Assembly (NCBI GenBank): GCA_035942035.1
Contig: DASZDK010000109.1
Coordinates: 1-8,929, forward strand
Direction of reading: 5' to 3'
Length of the DNA: 8,929 nucleotides
Source: JAHWJR01 sp035942035
GTDB taxonomy: Bacteria > Actinomycetota > Acidimicrobiia > Acidimicrobiales > CADCSY01
The position numbers and the translations under genes were made by a program. Positions 7,071 through 8,929 of this stretch are shown one piece after another; positions within the stretch are counted from its first letter, which is position 1; each line of letters begins with the position of its first letter. The notes below the pieces were generated by a model. That model ran no database searches. It saw nothing but the letters and a program-made list of their open reading frames with translations, and had not been told where the DNA came from.

Positions 7071-8087
7071 GTGGGCGGGCGATGGCGAGCGGTGGCGCCC
7101 GGACGGGTCAACCTCATCGGCGACCACACCGATTACGTCGGCGGCCTGGTCCTGCCGATGGCCATCGACCTGGTGACCACCGTGGAGGGGCGTCGAGGTG
7201 GGAACGAGGTGCGCCTGGTGTCCGAGCACCTGCCGGGCGAAGCAGTCGTCCCACTGGGCGTCGCCGACCCGGCGGCGGTCTCACCACCATGGGCGCGCTA
7301 CGTGGCCGGCGTGGTGTCCGTCCTCCGCCCAATCGAGGGGTTCACCGGCCGCGTCTCCACCACCTTGCCCGTCGGCGCCGGCCTGTCTTCGAGCGCCGCG
7401 TTGGAGGTGGCGGTCGCACTGGCCCTCGGCTTCCGGGGGTCGAGCGTCGAGCTTGCCGTGGCCTGCCAGCAAGCCGAGCAGCGGGCCAGCGGCGTCCCGT
7501 CCGGGGTGATGGACCAGCTCGCCTCGGCTGCCGGCCTGCCGGACCACGCCCTGTTGATCGACTGTTCGTCGATGACCGTAAACCCGATACCGCTGCCCGA
7601 GGACGTGGATGTGGTCGTCGTCCACTCCGGCCAGTCCCGCGGACTGGCGGACTCCGCGTATGCGGAGCGCCGGGCGCAGTGCCGAGCCGCGGAGGCCGTC
7701 CTCGGCCCCCTCCGCCTCGCCGGCCTGGACGCGGTGGAGTCCCTGGCCGACCCTGTCGTGCGGGCCCGCGCCCGCCACGTGGTCACCGAGAACCAGCGGG
7801 TCCGCCGTTTCAGCGGGGCGTTGCGCGCCGGCCGGGTCGAGGAATGCGGCGCCTTGATGGTCGCCAGCCACGAGAGCCTGCGGGACGACTTCGAAGTGTC
7901 GACCCCCCGCCTGGACGCGCTCGTGACCGAGCTGTCGGCCATCCCCGGCGTTCACGGGGCGCGCCTGACCGGGGCCGGGTTCGGTGGCTGTGTCGTGGCG
8001 TTGACCGTGCCCGGCGCTCTGACGGGTGGGTGGCACGTCCAAGCGGTGGCCGGAGCGAGGCTGATCGAGGTGGAGCCATCGTCTTGA
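7071..8087 (+). CDS. galK: Galactokinase
   Basis: A 338-residue GHMP-family kinase that phosphorylates alpha-D-galactose at C1 with ATP. All three GHMP motifs are visible. The galactokinase signature PGRVNLIGDHTDYVGG (residues 10-25) is present, followed by the ATP loop LPVGAGLSSSAAL (about 99-111), and the C-terminal glycine motif GAGFGGCVVAL (about 301-311). The catalytic base is Asp148 in SGVMDQ. A HSGQSRGLADSAYAERR segment matches the conserved Ser-Arg-Leu-Tyr-x-x-R region. In the signature the usual Glu of GEHTDY is Asp18, a conservative change. The GTG start at 7071 is 2 nt after the galT stop and has only a weak purine-rich site, so translation is probably coupled to galT. The product supplies galactose-1-phosphate to GalT. 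galE is not in the window. Confidence 0.96.
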   Translation: MGGRWRAVAPGRVNLIGDHTDYVGGLVLPMAIDLVTTVEGRRGGNEVRLVSEHLPGEAVVPLGVADPAAVSPPWARYVAGVVSVLRPIEGFTGRVSTTLPVGAGLSSSAALEVAVALALGFRGSSVELAVACQQAEQRASGVPSGVMDQLASAAGLPDHALLIDCSSMTVNPIPLPEDVDVVVVHSGQSRGLADSAYAERRAQCRAAEAVLGPLRLAGLDAVESLADPVVRARARHVVTENQRVRRFSGALRAGRVEECGALMVASHESLRDDFEVSTPRLDALVTELSAIPGVHGARLTGAGFGGCVVALTVPGALTGGWHVQAVAGARLIEVEPSS

Positions 8088-8186
8088 GGGACACAGAGCG
8101 TCGACGTCGACCAGGCCCGATGGCGCACGGGGTCACGGGCTCGAGGCCGCGGGCCGCCACCCGTCCACCCGTGGCCGTAGCAGCTT

Positions 8187-8352
8187 CGTCGCCACGTCAC
8201 GGCGGCGGCTGAGAACAGCAGCACCGCCGAGACAACGTAGACGGCGTCCAAGTCCACCCAGGTCGGCGAGGACACCGCCGGCGCCGAGCGAGAGCAGCCG
8301 GGCGGGGTTCCACGACACGTCGTAGAAGGGGAACGCCCGACCTCGCGTCTCC
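8187..8352 (-). pseudogene. C-terminal relic of a major facilitator superfamily transporter
   Basis: Reading the minus strand from about 8352 gives ETRGRAFPFYDVSWN then ARLLSLGAGGVLADL. At about 8250-8262 the reading must slip one base to continue as DLDAVYVVSAVLLFSAAAV and TWRR. Together these resemble the last two or three transmembrane helices of actinobacterial MFS permeases (RGR-x-FALYD, then GG-x-LAD, then a hydrophobic terminal helix). No matching N-terminal helices lie upstream on this strand within the window, and the frame is broken, so this is a remnant. It is convergent to galK. It may be the trace of a lost sugar or drug transporter; the substrate is unknown. Confidence 0.55.
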
Positions 8353-8439
8353 GCGGCACCATGAGAATGAACAGGCAAGTTGCGCCGCCACTACAAGCAT
8401 CGTCACTCTCCCCGCTCTCCTAAGACGATTTCGAAACCG

Positions 8440-8632
8440 GGTCGGCGGCTCGCAGAAGTCGGTGAGGAACAAGATGGGGTGGCGAAGCGCACGACGTCGG
8501 GCGTGGGCACCACCACGTTGGGCCACCAGACAGCGCGTTGCCGACCGGGGCCAGTACCAGCAGCGCCTTGACCCGATCTGTCTGGCCGGCGAAGACGTCT
8601 GAGAAAGTGATGCGCAAAGCGCGCTCGCCCCA
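8440..8632 (-). pseudogene. Unidentified frameshifted coding relic
   Basis: The minus strand shows protein-like sequence with strong third-position G/C in successive frames: LRITFSDVFAGQTDRVKALL then VLAPVGNALSGGP (about 8632-8525), VVVPTPDVVRFATP (about 8518-8475) and PILFLTDFCEPPT (about 8477-8440). The pieces follow in order, which suggests one gene broken by at least two frameshifts. I do not recognise the family. It could be an upstream part of the same decayed locus as the transporter relic, or a separate gene. Confidence 0.3.
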
Positions 8633-8810
8633 TGCTCCCGGTAGACCGACCGACGTCCTGGAGGCAGCTTGGAATTGCGGCCCGGGGCGGAGAAGCAACA
8701 GCAGATGCGCAGTTCGGTGCAACGGGCGCTCGGCGGATCATCGCCCGGCGCAATGTGCTTGTCGCACCCTCTCCCTAGCATTCCAGGTACCGCTCGATCG
8801 CCGGCGGCAA

Positions 8811-8844
8811 CGGCTCTCCTCGCGAACCCTTCCGAGAGGAGCCG
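8811..8844 (+). promoter_or_regulatory. Imperfect hairpin covering the ribosome binding site of the yifB-like gene
   Basis: CGGCTCTCCTC (8811-8821) can pair with GAGAGGAGCCG (8834-8844) across a 12-nt loop. The outer six pairs are perfect and the inner part contains one wobble and one mismatch. An alternative perfect six-pair register uses CTCCTC (8816-8821) and GAGGAG (8836-8841). Either pairing would bury the Shine-Dalgarno GAGAGGAG just before GTG 8847. Function is inferred from position only. Confidence 0.35.
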
Positions 8845-8846
8845 CC

Positions 8847-8929
8847 GTGCTCGCCACCATCGCCTCCGCCACCTTGCTCGGCGTCGAGGGCCGCCCCGTG
8901 TCAGTCGAGGTCCACGTCTCGGCCGGGCT
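8847..8929 (+). CDS. yifB: YifB/ComM-family AAA+ ATPase (Mg-chelatase-like), 5' part only
   Basis: Only the first 27 codons are present. The start MLATIASATLLGVEGRPVSV and then EVHVSAG is the characteristic N-terminus of YifB/ComM proteins (usual pattern M-L-A-x-x-x-S-A-x-L-x-G-x-x-G-x-x-V-x-V-E-V-x-V-S-x-G), a LonC-like S5-fold beta region ahead of the AAA+ and Mg-chelatase domains. The GTG start is supported by GAGAGGAG (8834-8841) 5 nt upstream. ComM acts in branch migration during natural transformation in Haemophilus and Vibrio; the role in actinobacteria is less clear. In many genomes it sits with yraN and dprA, so the chromosome probably returns to a conserved housekeeping locus here. 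Confidence 0.88.
   Translation, partial: MLATIASATLLGVEGRPVSVEVHVSAG

Larger units (their letters stand above)
8088..8846. other. Gene-free stretch holding minus-strand gene relics
   Basis: About 760 bases separate galK from the yifB-like start. No single frame on either strand gives a convincing complete protein. Two minus-strand relics are described separately: a transporter C-terminus and an unidentified fragment. I see no clear rho-independent terminator after galK and no tRNA. Confidence 0.6.

Noticed and set aside
8197..8781. 194-codon minus-strand open frame as an intact gene
   Set aside because: Most of the translation is Arg/Pro/Ser-rich off-frame sequence. Family-like segments lie in different frames, indicating relics.
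1..8929. CRISPR arrays, tRNA or rRNA genes, insertion sequences
   Set aside because: Scanned for regularly spaced repeats, tRNA-like arms with CCA ends and transposase motifs with terminal repeats; none found.

Overview
The window is about 8.9 kb of very GC-rich DNA with strong G/C preference at third codon positions and several GTG starts. This suggests a high-GC actinobacterium. The class cannot be fixed from the sequence; an Acidimicrobiia-like lineage is only a guess. Every intact gene lies on the + strand.

Layout: (1) 1-136 is the unidentified C-terminal tail of an upstream gene. (2) About 243-761 holds the wreck of a YpsA/DUF1273-like (SLOG superfamily) gene, readable only by switching frame four times. 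(3) 766-8087 is a compact five-gene cluster: a GH43-type glycoside hydrolase with a C-terminal concanavalin-like domain, a phytanoyl-CoA-dioxygenase-family Fe(II)/2-oxoglutarate oxygenase, a large GH2 glycosidase with an unusual C-terminal extension, galactose-1-phosphate uridylyltransferase (galT) and galactokinase (galK). (4) 8088-8846 has no intact gene. It carries minus-strand relics, including the frameshifted C-terminus of a major facilitator transporter. (5) From 8847 a YifB/ComM-type AAA+ ATPase gene begins and runs off the window.

The cluster reads as intracellular galactoside catabolism. GH43 and GH2 would release sugars from imported oligosaccharides, GalK would phosphorylate galactose and GalT would exchange it onto UDP-glucose. 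No signal peptides are seen on the hydrolases, so cleavage is predicted in the cytoplasm. No transporter, regulator or galE lies in the window. The least explained member is the dioxygenase sitting between the two hydrolases; it is the best candidate for unrecognised chemistry, such as oxidative removal of a sugar substituent.

The five cluster genes are intact over 7.3 kb while both flanks hold decayed genes. This fits a functional cassette lodged in eroded sequence beside a conserved housekeeping locus.
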